Origin: Patiria pectinifera
Taxonomy: Eukaryota > Echinodermata > Asteroidea > Valvatida > Asterinidae
NCBI GenBank assembly: GCA_029964075.1
Contig: CM057150.1
Coordinates: 62,001-126,000, forward strand
Length of the DNA: 64,000 nt
Direction: 5' to 3'
A model generated the notes under the pieces. That model ran no database searches and was not told where the DNA came from. It saw only the letters and a program-made list of their open reading frames with translations. A program made the translations under genes and the position numbers. Below, one piece after another: positions 41,217-54,687 of the stretch. The stretch's first letter is position 1; the number at the start of each line of letters is the position of its first letter.

Positions 41217-41549
41217 CATATACATTCAGTGTAATCTCTGCAGATGGGTATGGTTGCTGCGACTCTAAAGTGTTGGCTACACACTTCACCACCTGTCTGT
41301 GATTGGCTCTGACTGGAGTGAACGTCCAGGTGCCTGTCGTATCTATCAATCCATTTGAAGGGGATTCAGTCAGGGTTTTGACCCCAGTCGATGGTGCGAC
41401 ATTATCAATAAACCACTGAATAGTGGCAGCTGGTCTGGTACCCTGTACCAAGCACGTCATTGGGTACGGTGTTCCCTCAGTAACATTCACTACCTCGCCA
41501 GGTGCCTTGTCACCGTTTGAATCGGATAATTTCAATTTTGTTGGTGGCA
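41217..41549 (-). CDS. Nephrin-like gene, Ig-domain exon 3
   Basis: 333 bp, phase 1; acceptor TTTCTGTAG, donor GTATGT. Ig hallmarks: YPMTCLVQGTRPAATIQWFI and QVVKCVANT. Confidence 0.86.
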
Positions 41550-42579
41550 CTACAGAAAAAAAGAAACAAAGTTGAACAAACCTACATGTACAGGTATATA
41601 CATGTACAATACATGGGCTGAAGTCACCAAAGTAAACGCTTGTCTTTTACCAATCGTACATATGTACATGTACAATCATGCTGCATTTATGACTTGTCTT
41701 GCTATATAGTCATGTTCCCTAACGTGGCGCACTTCGAAGCTTACCCGACTTTCCTCGTGTAGTGTTGCCAAACCTCTTTGTTGACAAACCTCAAATTCAT
41801 GCAATGAAATACTAGTACTTTTACCTTATCAATGCTTGCTATTTTTCCTCTGTGAACAATTTCAGTTTCATAAAATTTAATCCGAAATTCAAAAACGATG
41901 GTGTCCGGAAATTGGGCGCACTTGAATAAATCTTGGAAAATTCCAAATTAACACTTACGAATTCCTGTAAACTTGATAAATTCTGATAAATAATTAATAT
42001 CTTTACTTACATACCCAGCCAAATGTTTGTCAGAAAATTATTTACTTATTTTTCAGGGCATTTTCAAAGGGTTCACTTTGCACTTGAAAATAAAATCGGA
42101 AAATCACGCCAAAATAACTTTTCCTTCTAACTTTGTTACGGGACCGTTAAGAACTTGATGAAATTTCACTTTCTGTGAAATTTCAGTTTAAAATTTTGCT
42201 CTAGGTAGGCGCTACCGGTGAAAAATCAAAGTGCGCCACGTTAGGGACCGCGCCACGTTTGGGTACATCAACAATAATCACTATCACAGTGAGACTCTTG
42301 TTATTATGTTTAAAACCATGACTGCATGTACATACAATATTGATAAGTTTCAGCGACCAGGAGAAGGAAATACTGGTAATGTGTTCACCAATCAGTCACT
42401 GATGAGTGAACGTTTGTTCCCGTTCATTGAATGTTGCAGAAGTGTTGGAGACATTGAAATGTTCTACAGTCCCGCTCACGGTTAGTAAATCACGACCCTC
42501 GTTACAAAGCGGTTACCGGTTTATCACCCTGCTATTATCAGAGTGTGCATTACGCACACGCATAAAACTTCGCCCTCCT

Positions 42580-43299
42580 TAGTCTGGTTCCCAGACCAAA
42601 AGATTCCGACCATTCCTGATGAATCTTAGGTCAGGTAGCCTCCGGTAATACAATGTATTACAATTTACATCACGTGACTAAAACGGGAGGAATTCCTCCT
42701 TTTTCCGAAACTGTCCGAAGTTTGCCGAATTCGTTTCGTCGACAATCGGATAGTGTCCGAGTATTTCCGAGTATAATATAGGTTTTGTTAACTGCTAATT
42801 GCTTATTAAAAACTTAAAAAAACTAGTTGATAATTAATATCCATTGCTTTTATTTAGAAAACTTGAAATTCAACGACGATTTTGCACTCGGATCGTATAC
42901 GAGGGGAGAACTTTTTGCTGCGTCATGCACTAGTTTGAATTTGACGACCGTTACCGGCATTTTCCAAAACGCGGCGTGGTCTCAATTCGGCTCCGCCTGC
43001 TAACAGTGCTGTTTGGGTGTCCAACTTTGAAGATTCCAGGTTTAAATTAGTCAATGTTTTTTTACAGAAGTATTAAACTGTATATCATAACTGTATGATA
43101 TATGAAGCAAGTGATTTATTTTAAAAAAATTATCGGAACATTAAAAGCTTTATGTGATAAAGCGAATTCGGAATCGAAGTCGAGCTTTGAAAAAGGGCCG
43201 TCAATGTCGTCATGTTTATTTTTAGCCACGGAGGCTGCCTGACCTACAATTTAGACGTGTAGACGTCGGGGGAAATTGTCAGGTCGGGGAACCAGACTA
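42580..43299. mobile_element. 720-bp MITE with a perfect 9-bp target duplication
   Basis: Inverted ends TAGTCTGGTTCCC and GGGGAACCAGACTA are flanked by CGCCCTCCT on both sides (42571-42579 and 43300-43308). Subterminal GGTCAGG.AGCCTCCG segments are also inverted. A 9-bp duplication points to a Mutator- or Merlin-like source. No coding capacity. It lies in the intron between the exon at 41549 and that at 43506. Confidence 0.85.
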
Positions 43300-43505
43300 C
43301 GCCCTCCTCAAATTGGCAAACAGTCTGCGGTTTGGCCAAGGTGATTAACTTCATGCTATCATGCAACGAACGTATAAAACACGCTGTCCTCTACTGTGGC
43401 CTAAACATCGCTTTTAATCACCATGACCACGGCACACATTCTTATCACCACGACCACGGCACACATTCTTATCTTGCGGTTAAAGGTGCTGTCGGGAGTA
43501 CGTAC

Positions 43506-43856
43506 CTCTGACTTGAAGAGTAACAGTGATGCTCATATCTGCAATGTTTGATCCATCTTGTCTATTGGTAGCAGCACAAGTCAGCTGAGCATTCGCTGGT
43601 GTCTCTGCAATGTCTACAGTGATCGTGTCGGTGCTGTCTGTCAACCTGCTGTCGTCGCTATTAGTAGCATCTGTCTGTGATCCTCCAAGTTCGTCTGTAG
43701 TGATGCCAGCAGATAGAATCCAAGTGAACTTTGTCGCTGGCTTGACTCCAGGTGTGGTACAGCTGAATGAATGGTTGTTTCCGGCAACAACAGGAAAGGA
43801 CACCCCATCGCTGTATGATGCACCGTAGTAAGTGATTGCAAGAGAACTCGGTGGGA
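43506..43856 (-). CDS. Nephrin-like gene, Ig-domain exon 2
   Basis: 351 bp, phase 1; acceptor GGTCCACAG, donor GTACGT. Ig hallmarks: HSFSCTTPGVKPATKFTWIL and AQLTCAATN. A Ser/Thr/Asp-rich loop (GGSQTDATNSDDSRLTDSTD) lies between them. Confidence 0.86.
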
Positions 43857-44520
43857 CTGTGGACCAATGTAACGTGTACATGTCAAGTGAATACAGCACA
43901 ACCTTGTGTTCCGCCCGAGTCTTTGGTATACTGTACATGCAGCCTTAATTTTAATTTAGTTGTATTTGGGGAGGTTGGAAGGCGTTCGTATTTCCACTTT
44001 GTTTTATGTGCAATTATATCACTTTTAGTTATTACCCCATTTCTATGGTAAGTTTTTTTTTTATCCTTTTTGAATAATATGGCCGGCCGCAAGGCCCGGG
44101 GTTGTCAGTTTCAGTGCAATTTATTCATTCTAGTTTTATTTCTTAATGAATTGCTCTTAACAAAACTTGTTTTTATTAACCTATCTGTGCTCTTATTGTC
44201 ATGGTCCTGTCTTTCTTTGTACCATTATCTTGATTTTCTTATATAATGTGAGGCCCCAAAGGATCAGAAATTGCTGAATGGTTTACTCACATTAAAGATG
44301 GTTTTAAAGAAATGAAATAAACTAAAAACCTCATTTCTTTAGGGCTGTGTATGCCAATTGCCACACGACTCCAAATTTATTTGCTACAGACCTGTAGCAT
44401 AAAAATGTCAGTACCTATTTTATTGAAATGAGAGCGGATTTTGTTCATAGCACGCAAACAAATACTGATGGCATGTACGGTAACACTGGTCATTCAAATG
44501 AAATAGTTGTATTTACTTAC

Positions 44521-44880
44521 CTCTTACTTGCATCGCTGTTGAGTTAGAAGAATATGGTCCTTCTCCGGCAACATTGGTATAGCAACTATAGTACCTTTCA
44601 TCTGCTAATGTGACTGATTTGATGGTTAGAGGATAATCACTTTGAGTTTCATCAAAAGTATAACGGTTTTGATCTGAACCCCAAATAACCGTGCCTAATT
44701 CCAATCTCACAATATTAAGACACGATAAGTCATAATCGCAAGATTGTTCACTCAGAGGGTATTTTCTCCAACGCAATTCACGTAGTGGCCCCTGAGACGG
44801 TAGACAGGTCAATGTTGTTGCTTGGTTGATATCCACCCATGGTTCGATGGTGACAGTGGGCAGTGTCACAACAGATGCAA
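44521..44880 (-). CDS. Nephrin-like gene, Ig-domain exon 1 of those visible
   Basis: 360 bp, phase 1; acceptor TTGTTTTCAG, donor GTAAGT. Ig hallmarks: TTLTCLPSQGPLRELRWRK and ERYYSCYTNVAGEG, plus an extra Cys pair (SCDYDLSC). The phase-1 start shows that at least one exon with the start codon lies to the right, but none was recognised there. Confidence 0.86.
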
Positions 44881-47800
44881 CTGAAAACAAAACAAGTTTC
44901 ACACATGTAAGAATGTTTTTGAAATAATTTCCTTTTTTCCTTATAGGCCTATTTCTTGTATTCGTATAGTCTATTTTTAAAAGCGGAGAACAATATACAT
45001 TGTAAGCTTCTTGTGTGGACATCTGCAACCCTCAAAAAGGCATTTACAACATGTATGCATTTTACTTAAAATAAAGCTATGGCAGCTGCATACATTTAAG
45101 ATTCAGTCATCAGTTATAAATGTAGGATTTTTATGCACTCATAAATAAGTTTTGTATTTATTTCAGATTGAACAAAGAAATTGACTGGAGGTTAATTCCG
45201 GATAAGAGTTGCGAACTCATGAATTTTCAAAGGACATTTTCTAAGTAAATCATTTTTTTCTTGGAAAGTACATGTAGACAAACAAAGCTTTTAGAAACAG
45301 TTTTTTTTTCTTCTTCTTCTGTTTCTTCTTCATATGGATGTTTATTTTTATCACGCTTGAAGTTTCGAGAAACAGAAGTAGCCTTTTTCCCCTATTTTGT
45401 GATGGAAATTTGAGTTCCCCTCTGTTACAGTTCTTACAATAATGCTTCAAACATGTTATTGGTTGACTTTGAAGTGTGATAACATTCCTATATTTTGTAC
45501 ATACATGTACATGTATACGCAAAGTAGAATTTTAAACCAAAAGATAAAACATGAGTCTTGAACCATTTTGAAATAATATGTTGCAATGTCCCATCTGTCA
45601 CCAAAAAAATGAAAAAGTTGTGTAGTTTTTACATGAAAATATATTCACATAATCACTCTTGGAGGTAGAAGGCATGAAAAAATGTGTTGGAATTCCCACT
45701 TTGCTTTGATTCCCACTTTGCCCATGACACAGGCACACGAAACTGCTCAGTCGTACGTACGCCCGGCAAAGTAGCAATGCATCCAAACTATATTGACAAT
45801 TGTCATGATTGTACAAAGTTTTCAATGTACTTTGATGAAAGTCATGCGAACATTTACACAGAAGAATACCGGTACCCCTTAAAATTTGATTTGCACAGAT
45901 AAGGAGTGTTAAAATTACCCAAATTGTTGTTAATATTCCTACATGTACATTGCGCTGCTACTGATCCTGGGCAAAGTGGGAGTTTCTGTCAATGTTCATG
46001 TAACTGCTACATGTACATATTTACAATACTAGTGAGATTTTGGGGTGGGATAATTGTATCCAGATTGAATAAGCTTCTTGTTACCTTTTGGCCTTTTTAT
46101 TGTATTCCAAGGTGCGTACATAGTAAGAGATTTAAAGGAGATAACTTTATGACCACTGAACACGGGAATTAATTTTTTTTTCCAGTTATTTAGTGTGAAA
46201 ATAGGGCTCAAAATGGACACCAAAATGTGTCATGCAACATAAGGGGTTAGAACCTTTCTATTTCCTGATAAAATGTTGTTTATTTTACTTCTTTTTGACA
46301 ATTGTTTTCCATAAAAGCTTCTTGTTATAAATACCAGAAGTTCCGTGGAAAATACTTGAAATTTCTGGAAAAAATGACGAAATATGAAAACTGTAACGGT
46401 TGTAACATTTGGTGTCCAACATGTTACAAACATACACATGTACATGTAACATGGGCATAACAACAACTGAAAACAGACTTGTCCTGATTGAAAGTGGAGT
46501 GATTGTGAACCATCAGCAGTCATGACATATTGTTAAAAAGTTTTTATCGTCTCCATGTGCTTTCCATGTACAAAAAAATCACTTTGGTGTCCAACTGTAA
46601 CATACGTAACATTCCATTTTTCCTCCTACACAGAGTGAAGCAAATTGAAAAAATTCGCTTTGAACTATATTTGAAGTGAACCGTAACATTCCAATTTTTC
46701 CTCCTACACAGAGTGAAGCAAATTGAAACAATTCGCTTTAAACTATATTTGAAGTGAAGCTACCCATGCATACATCTTGTACTATCCTAAATTCATAACA
46801 TTCAAATATAAATTAAGAATACTCGGTAGCCGGTGCACGGTAGAACTTTGGTGTCCACACAATTGATACGTGTTACATGTACATGTACATGTACACGTAC
46901 GTTACAGCAAAATGTGACATTTGTAAAATAGGCGACATTTTTCATCACATTTTGATGGGGGGGGGGCTTATTAAAAAAGTAAGAGATTTAAAGGAGATTA
47001 CTTTATGACCACAGTTAATGGACCTCGACTTCGTCTCGGTCCATTAACAGCGGTCACCCCCACACCCGGTCATTATCACGCAGTGAAGACCGGCTCCTCA
47101 CACTGTTATTCCCTTATTAAAAGCAAAAACCTAGCACATTATAATAGAGAGCCCTTGAAATTTGAAATGTGAGTGACAAATGAAATGCGACTGACGATAT
47201 TACTTTCTATTATAAGAATGCAGACAGAGAAGCTCTTGCACAATGTAGACGGTAATATTGAGGGTGCATAGTACATGCACTAAGTATGCATATTACATGT
47301 ATCTTAGACATGTTAGACCTATAGTTCAGGCAGGCGTCGTTTATGGTACACATGATGCATTGAATCTCCATGGGAACATTTCCAGGTTTTATTTCTACAT
47401 GAACAGTCTGACCCCATACAAATAAAACTTGTAAGTGATCTGTTGAAAGTCAATTTTGGTGAAATAGTTCATGCTCCTTCTGCTAGGGTTGTGAGTTCAT
47501 TCAAATAGCCTAATAAATACATAAATGATGAATGGATGAACACAACTCATTTTTTAACAACTTAAGTGTGGGACTGCAGAAACTAGACAGCGTAGTGCCT
47601 TTGCGGCTGCGGATTATTGAATTATAGGGCCTAGTACATTTGTAAATATTTCAGAAAATACTTTTTTTTATTAATATTTTGAGTCTTTTTAAACAATTTT
47701 GTAGGTTGTTTGAAAAGACAAAGCCCAGTTTTGATAAGAATTGTGGAGGAAAAGCTTTATTTTGATCACAATTTACATGACTTAATTAATTGACAAACTG

Positions 47801-48481
47801 AAATGCGAGTGACAGAAATGCGAGTGACGGCATTTTCTCCCTGTAACTTAAAATACTTTTTTCATTGCAATTAGTATTTTGAGCACACTGAAAATAAAGG
47901 TTGTTTGAAAACACTTACCGTTAATAACAATTATGGAGGAAAATCTTCATTTTGATCATACCGTAACTTAATGAACGGACAAATTGAAATGCGAGTGACG
48001 GAAATGCGAGTGATGGCACTTTTTCCCTCTAACTTACCGTAAATACATTTACATGTAGTTGTTGAAGATATGTTGTTGTAAACCCTCATTTATACTTCAG
48101 TATGGTACTGGTAGGCATCTAGTACATACATTGTGTAACCAAAATTTGGTTGTGGTACATTTGGTTTGAGGAGACTTTTCAATCAAAACCAAGACAATTT
48201 TTGGCATGTCCTTTTTACGAAATGACATTTTTTTCCCAACACTGCCATGCTCATATTTAGTACATCATAGTTTTAATAATTCCATAGGGTTAAAGTCATT
48301 TATTGAGTATATTTCCAACCAAAAATGAAAGAGTAGGCCTCATTCTCTTCTTTGTAAAAATTACATGTACCGGTACACCACTAAGATTGAAAAAGGATGC
48401 AAAAAGAAATCTACATGTACGCGAGTGACGCTGGAATCGCCCACATGTACAGTATTACTTTTCTCTCTGCCTTAAACATAC
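44881..48481. other. Noncoding DNA, probably intron or upstream of the adhesion gene
   Basis: No exon recognised. It holds a tandem duplication of about 79 bp near 46610-46760 (TTTTTCCTCCTACACAGAG). There is a hairpin near 47013-47048 (GTTAATGGACC...GGTCCATTAAC). A duplicated segment of about 180 bp containing AAATGCGAGTGAC lies at 47750-48020. Confidence 0.5.
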
Positions 48482-50350
48482 ATGGGTGAACTGGGCTAAA
48501 AACGCCCATGGGGTAAAAACGCCCACTTGACTTGTTTCCACTGCTAGTAAAAAATTACAAAATGAATACTTCAATGGAATATATTTTTAACAAAAACAAT
48601 GTAGATAAAAACTAATGATAAAAAGAATTAAATTCATTAACATATTTGAAGGGTACGTACATGTACATGTAGGTGCTGTTGAAAAAATATTTTAAAACAA
48701 GTTTAAAAAAATGGACGTCGAAGGCTAAGCCCCATTTCTCAAGTTATTGCGCTGACAAGATTTCTATTGTTTTAGCCACTGTGAACTTGACCTTTGGTCT
48801 TTTGGCCCCAAATTGCAAAAGGCTTCTTAGGATTACCAAGAACAATCCACAAACCAAATTTGAAGTTCATATGTTAAGTTTTTCTCAAGTTATCGCGCTG
48901 ACAAGATTTCTATTGGTTTAGCCACTGTGAACTTGACCTTTGGCCTTTTGGCCCCAAATTGCAAAAGGCTTCTTAGGATTACCAAAAACAATCCACAAAC
49001 CAAATTTGAAGTTCATATGTTCAGTATTTCTTAAGTTATCGCGCTGACACGATATATCCGGACACACACACACCCCCACACCCCCACCCACCCACACACC
49101 CACAGACCCACCCACAAGAAGGACAAGGCGGAAACAGTATGCCCCTTTGGCTTCGCCGCGGGGCATAAAAATGACTAGAAATGGTTGTAAGACCCAACTA
49201 GACTGGTTTCTGCTCTCATGCTCTAATGGCAGAGCTTCATCAGTAGTAAGCCAAAACCGGTATTTTATATTCGGCTATATTAGTCATGTCAAATGTTAGA
49301 GTGCATACATGTAGATACGTGTACATGACATACACTGTAAGTGCATCTAATAACATTTTGTGTGAACCTTGTAATAAGTCCAATTCCGGGTAATCGATAA
49401 AACTTGATTTGACAAGTACATGTACACCTTTAACATTTTTGGCCTTATATAGGCAGGAATTGGTTCACTGGGAAACAGATGGCATGGTAGTAACATGTAA
49501 TTTCAGGTGTTCCGGAATTAAATGCCAGTCTTTCAGCAATGCTTTGTTAGCTGCTGGGTTTTGATGTGTGGTGTGTAGATTATCTTGAAGACTAGAGGTG
49601 GTTCTTTTTGTTGTGTTTCATTCATGATGTATTGCTCACAGATTTCAAATTGTACATCTTACTGGCAATTTCCTCTTTCTTGTAGTTACAGAGTAGAAGT
49701 TTCTCCATGAACGCATTTCTTTTCTCCAAGAAATCTTAGTATCTTATCTTAGTACTGTAGTTCTCCTTTGATAAAGCCTTAGGTTACCAGCAGTAGGCTA
49801 GTAGCACACATACATGCCTAACATGGAACTATGATTTGGCTAAACAAGATTGAAATAGATTTTTCAATATTGACAGGTCTTATCATAACCTACAAGTTTG
49901 TTATGGGCGAATTATGTACGCTAATGTTCCACTTCCTTCCACTTAAAAATACCTGTTTCAAATTATCAAGTTTGTAGTTATAATTAACCAGTTGTGTTTG
50001 AAAAGTTATTTGTATTTGATGAAGTAACCCTCCATATTAAATTAATTACAAAAATATGACTATACTACAGTGAAACCTGTGGTATAGCAATTTTTTTTTT
50101 TTTTTTTTATAAATGTGGGCGGGCGTTTTTACCCCGAGGCCCGGGTAAAAACGCCCGCCAAACTTCCTCCCGAAAAGGGGGGGGGGGGAATTTTCCCTTA
50201 CCAATATAATGACCATGATATTATATTTGCATCTGATAGAGGAGACATGTATTGCACAAAACCACACATTTATTTCCTGGTGTCTCTAAGAAGTACAGAG
50301 ATATTTAACAAAAACCTACATATCTGGCGTTTTTACCCCCAGTTTACCCT
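48482..50350. mobile_element. TA-flanked transposon copy A (GGGTAAAAACGCCC family)
   Basis: Left end GGGTGAACTGGGCTAAAAAC and right end GTTTTTACCCCCAGTTTACC are inverted; TA follows the right end. Internal text matches copy B (55971-57700) in inverted orientation, including the CAACAGCACCTACGTACCC block and the long G-run block near 50110-50190. A separate repeat (48738-49167) is nested in it. No transposase seen, so it is nonautonomous; TA flanks suggest a Tc1/mariner-like source. Confidence 0.7.
48738..49167. repeat. 146-bp tandem repeat unit, two copies plus a partial, with a GGGGCATAA end
   Basis: Copies start near 48738, 48884 and 49030 (CTCAAGTTATCGCGCTGAC). Each contains TGACCTTTGG and GGCTTCTTAGGATTACC. 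The array ends in a CA-rich stretch and GCCCCTTTGGCTTCGCCGCGG. The layout is that of an interspersed nonautonomous repeat with internal duplication. The 82-codon frames on it are by-products. Confidence 0.8.
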
Positions 50351-50783
50351 ATGTTTTACACAAAGACTCTCAATAAACATAACAGACACATTTTGAATGT
50401 TAAAGTAAGGTGCAAATGACTACCAAAAATCCAGCATTCTAGCAAAAACACCCCACTTTTTGTACCCAAACTCACACTTACCGTAAAGTTACATTCAATC
50501 TCATTGGCACACCACTCAAATGAAAGATCTTGTTGTCCCCTTTAATTGTGACATCACATTTGATGTTGTGATGCTTACAAGTACATGTACATAAATTGTA
50601 AATTTATTGTAGTTAGGAGGATTTCATAAAGTTTCCAGAACTTTTCCAGTCTGTACAAAATGCAATGCTTAAAAAATCGTGATGATTATCTCGAGGATAG
50701 CGAAGAGAGCATTAGCGAAACATTTTACTGACATTTGTTGGAAGAGAAAGACGATAATGCCTGATTTTTAACCACGTATGAAT

Positions 50784-52246
50784 CAGTGTTGTAGTCGAGA
50801 CCGGATAGTCCGAGACCGAGACCAAGACTGAGATCTGAAGATTTGAGACCGAGACCGAGACCGAGACCAGCCCCTTCAAGGCGGACCGAGACCGAGACCG
50901 AGACCAATATGGTCCGAGACCGAGACCGAGACCAATATTGTCCAAGACCGAGACCGAGACCGAGACCGCTGATAATAAATAACAATAGTCGAAATAAAAA
51001 AAAACAAGACACGTTATTATAGTTGAAAAATGTAACCTTTCTATTCACAAAGAATACAGACCAAAATTTTGACCAGTGGCAATGTTGACAAATTGATACA
51101 TGACACCTTACTTGAGCAAAAAGTAGTTACACTTAAGAAATATGGGCTTTGACATGCTGTCTGCACCCAATCGCGAGAAAAGTAAAAGTTAAAGGTACAT
51201 GTTTCATCTGTTATAGGAACTCGGATCCTAAACTCCACAGTCACCCCCTTGATTTCAGCTATGACTTCTAACGGATATTTAAAGATGCAATTTTAATTTT
51301 ACATTGCCTTTTTTTTCCTCAAATAAATTTAGGACTTAACTTCTAACAAGACTTGTGTACTTGATTTTAAAAAATGGGAGCTAGAAAATGTTGAATTAAT
51401 TTTTAAATTTTTGTAATAGAATGTGGACTTGTACATGTAGACCCACAAGTTGCGAGGTGGTAGCCAGAAAGTGCCAGATATGGATTTTTAATTTTTGTCT
51501 GAACGGGATTTTTAATTTTTGAGGAATAATGGGGTACTTTAAAATGAGCAGCCAGAAAATGGGGTCTCATCATACACTCTCATTGCAACAGTAAGTGGTA
51601 ACTGGTAAGAGTGTGAGTGTGTGAGTTCAAAGCTGGAAAATCAGGTGGAAAAATGTACTTTTTCTTCAAAATACTGTCCCAAATTAAAGAGAACATTGTG
51701 TGGGGTCGAAAATATAACTAATTTGAAGCACCTCATTTATTATCAGAATACAAAATGCAAGTGATTACGCCCACAGGGGTGGGCTAAACTACACAATCCC
51801 CGAAAATGGTTGACCCTTATTGCATAAATAGTTACAAGTTTATACTTTGCTTTATGTGGCCGACTCAACAGATAAATGCCGAACTTGTTCCAAATCGTTC
51901 AGTGACTGGTACTGCTGCAGTTTTACATGTACTTTGGGGACTTTCCAACGTGCAGTCGAGTCCAAACCGACCGCGATATATAACAAGCTTGATCTACGGG
52001 CTAGCAAATGTTTTAAATAACAACGGTACTGAACGAAGTGAACACAAAGTAATCGATCGAGCTGTAAAAGCTACATATTGCCGGTCTCGACCCGAGACCA
52101 GCCAAAATATCGAGACCAAAGGGGACCGAGACCGAGACCAAGACCGAGACCACAGCTTCCGAGACCGAGACCGAGACCGAGACCAGCAAAAAGGGGTCTC
52201 GAGACCGGTCTCCAGACCGAGACCGGTCTCGAGACCTACAACACTG
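50784..52246. mobile_element. hAT-type nonautonomous transposon, copy 1
   Basis: Ends CAGTGTTGTAG...CTACAACACTG are inverted and flanked by a perfect 8-bp duplication, GTATGAAT (50776-50783 and 52247-52254). Subterminal runs of GAGACC point inward on both sides. No transposase is present; the 148-codon frame at 51806 is unlike known proteins. Confidence 0.92.
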
Positions 52247-52254
52247 GTATGAAT

Positions 52255-54687
52255 GCAAGTGGAGTACACATGTAGTGGAGTTGTATGGTTGAATTATGGA
52301 CATGATTGAAGCACCATGCACGCCACCCTTGTCTTTCAGACTTTTCCCTCGACTTTTTCAAGTAAGAAGTGAACTTCTTTATTTATTGATGACTGCTTTA
52401 CTAACCGTAATTCAGGCATTTTGTGCAATAAAAACACTGACCAAACACTTGGTTGAATCAAATAAAGCAGGAGTCGGTGTCCGGAAATAGGGCATGAAGT
52501 GTATTGTGCATGCATGTGTTTAACTGCAGCGCGGCCCCGATTTCGGACACGTATTTTGTTCGGCATATATTTTCTGATTTGTTTGCCATATGCCAGTTTC
52601 ATCTCTGTGTTAGGCAATGGGTCTATGAGAATAAACTAATACCGAAAGTGGCAGGTCAGTTGCATTCCAATGGTACTCAACGGCTCAGCGCCGCAGGGGG
52701 AGATCGTTATCTTTAGCGCAACTTGTGCTAAACCTCCACCTTTTGCGAGTCCAAATTGCGCCACCCGGGCGGCATAACTTAGCCCTTCCCAGGTGGATTA
52801 GAGTGTTCCAATGGAGTGTTAACTTAGTATTTTCGGATTAACTACTAACTTAAGCCTCGTCTGAACGTCCCGGCCCATAGGCCTACATGAAACTTACCAA
52901 GATCACAGAGAGTCTACTTGCCGTCTATTATTTTCGGCTGTATTTGAGGGTGCTGTGCTCTCGTCCACATTTCACATGTACACAGCGCCCTCAGTTGACA
53001 GCAAGCGATGTGTGGTGTCTTTGCTATAGTGGTCGAATTTCACAGATTTGCAACCCAAAAAATAATCCTGAGTATCATTGACGCCTCATAACTTCGTCTT
53101 TGACATGTAGAAGCCAGTAGACCTGTGCATTGAAAATTTGGACTTTGAAAATTCCAAAATTATATCAGCCATGCGAAGCATAAAATATGTGAAAATCAAA
53201 ATTTGACAAAGTTCGAAATGTTTTTGCACATGGTCTTATGGTTGAAGTGTCGGGCCTTTAGCTACGGAGATAGTCCAGTAAACTGGCCACATTGATGGGG
53301 CTACATGTAGATGCGTGTGTGATCTGGGGACAAGAAACTGAGGTCAAACAGGGTGCTGTGCGTGACATGTGACACGGCCACTGACTGTGTATTGATCATC
53401 ATGTATCAGGGGCGGATCCAGGATTTTCAAAAAGGGGGGCACAAAAACTTTGTCCGCGTTGCACACATAACGAGACTGAAGCGCGAAAAAAAACCCAAAA
53501 AGGCATGTTTACTATTAAAACATACATTTCTACCCAGAAATTTGCCTTGCAAACAAAGAAAATAAAATAAATTGAATTTCATTAGGGGACAGCCTGCCCC
53601 AAGCAGCCCCTACCCCCACCCCAGCCCATTTTGGTTGATGTTATTGTCGTTTCATTTTTTTTTTTTGCTTCCATCATCATTTATAATATCCTTTTCGTTT
53701 TGCCCCTCTCCTGGTATTTTCTTTCTTTTACCATGTGATATAATTGGTGATTATAGCCTAGGCCATGCATTACAGGCAATAAATCATTAGAATCTCCCTT
53801 GCACTCAATTCATTTGACCAACAATTGTGCAACTGCAGATCTCATTCAAATATGTTACCATGGGTCAGAAGTCTTCAGAAAATGTGAAAAGAGCAATGGA
53901 AAGACAAATCGAACAAGTCTTGATGATATTAGCAAAATTTTCCCATAGCGTTTAAACGTTTAGTCAAGACTTCAAAAAGACTGCCGCCTGTGTCCCAGTA
54001 TGATGTGTGGTAACTGCGGTCACATATATACTTACTTTGTATATACACTTGTCCCACTTTAACCACCATTTTTCCATGTTCTTTTGAAGTCTGCAGGCTA
54101 AATAATTTAAGACGAAATGAATCGTCTGCATTCTGCAAGTGTTGTCGAATCACTTCAAGAAATGTCAAGGCCTGAGGAAAATCGTTTATTTGTATTGGGG
54201 GGGGGGCTCCGATTTTCTTAAAAAGAAAACAAAAAAAACAACCTTATATTTAACGGAAATGCAAACTGCATCCAAATTCCAATTTCCAAAATATGAAAAA
54301 CTTTGCCTGCACAAATTTCCCGAAAGCGGCAGCATTCCTGAACTGCCGCTTTCACATACAAGGTTTCAAAATAGTCGGTGGCCTACAGCTGAACCCAAAT
54401 GTATGTATATGCTTTGTAACGAACAAGAGTGGCATTGTATCAATTTGAACAATGCGGCTATCAATCATTCTCTGGAAAGGCTTTATGAGCTGAGATTTTG
54501 TTTGGGCTTTTTTTCCGCAGAGACAGGGGAAAACTTTATGCGAAAAATGTGGGAAACTGAATTGAACGTGAAATTTCACCTCCGTGTTGTGTACATGCAC
54601 ATAGATAAACGATTGGGGGATGATATTCCAGGTCCAAATAATTCATTAAATGTAGGGCTCCCAATGTCTTTTTTCGTAGTACGATTT
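52255..54687. other. Noncoding DNA, no gene supported
   Basis: Contains a transposon-end-like CAGGGGCGGATCCAGGA at 53408 and a G run at 54198. A 188-codon frame at 54139-54705 has no recognisable domain and lies in AT-rich text. Confidence 0.45.

Noticed and set aside
45250-45522. 90-codon frame beside the adhesion gene
   Set aside because: It ends in a lysine run from a poly-T/TTC stretch and shows no Ig features.
51806-52252. 148-codon frame, with a partial counterpart at 59879-60368
   Set aside because: It lies inside a nonautonomous hAT-type element and reads into the GAGACC array; the frame is not kept between the two copies.
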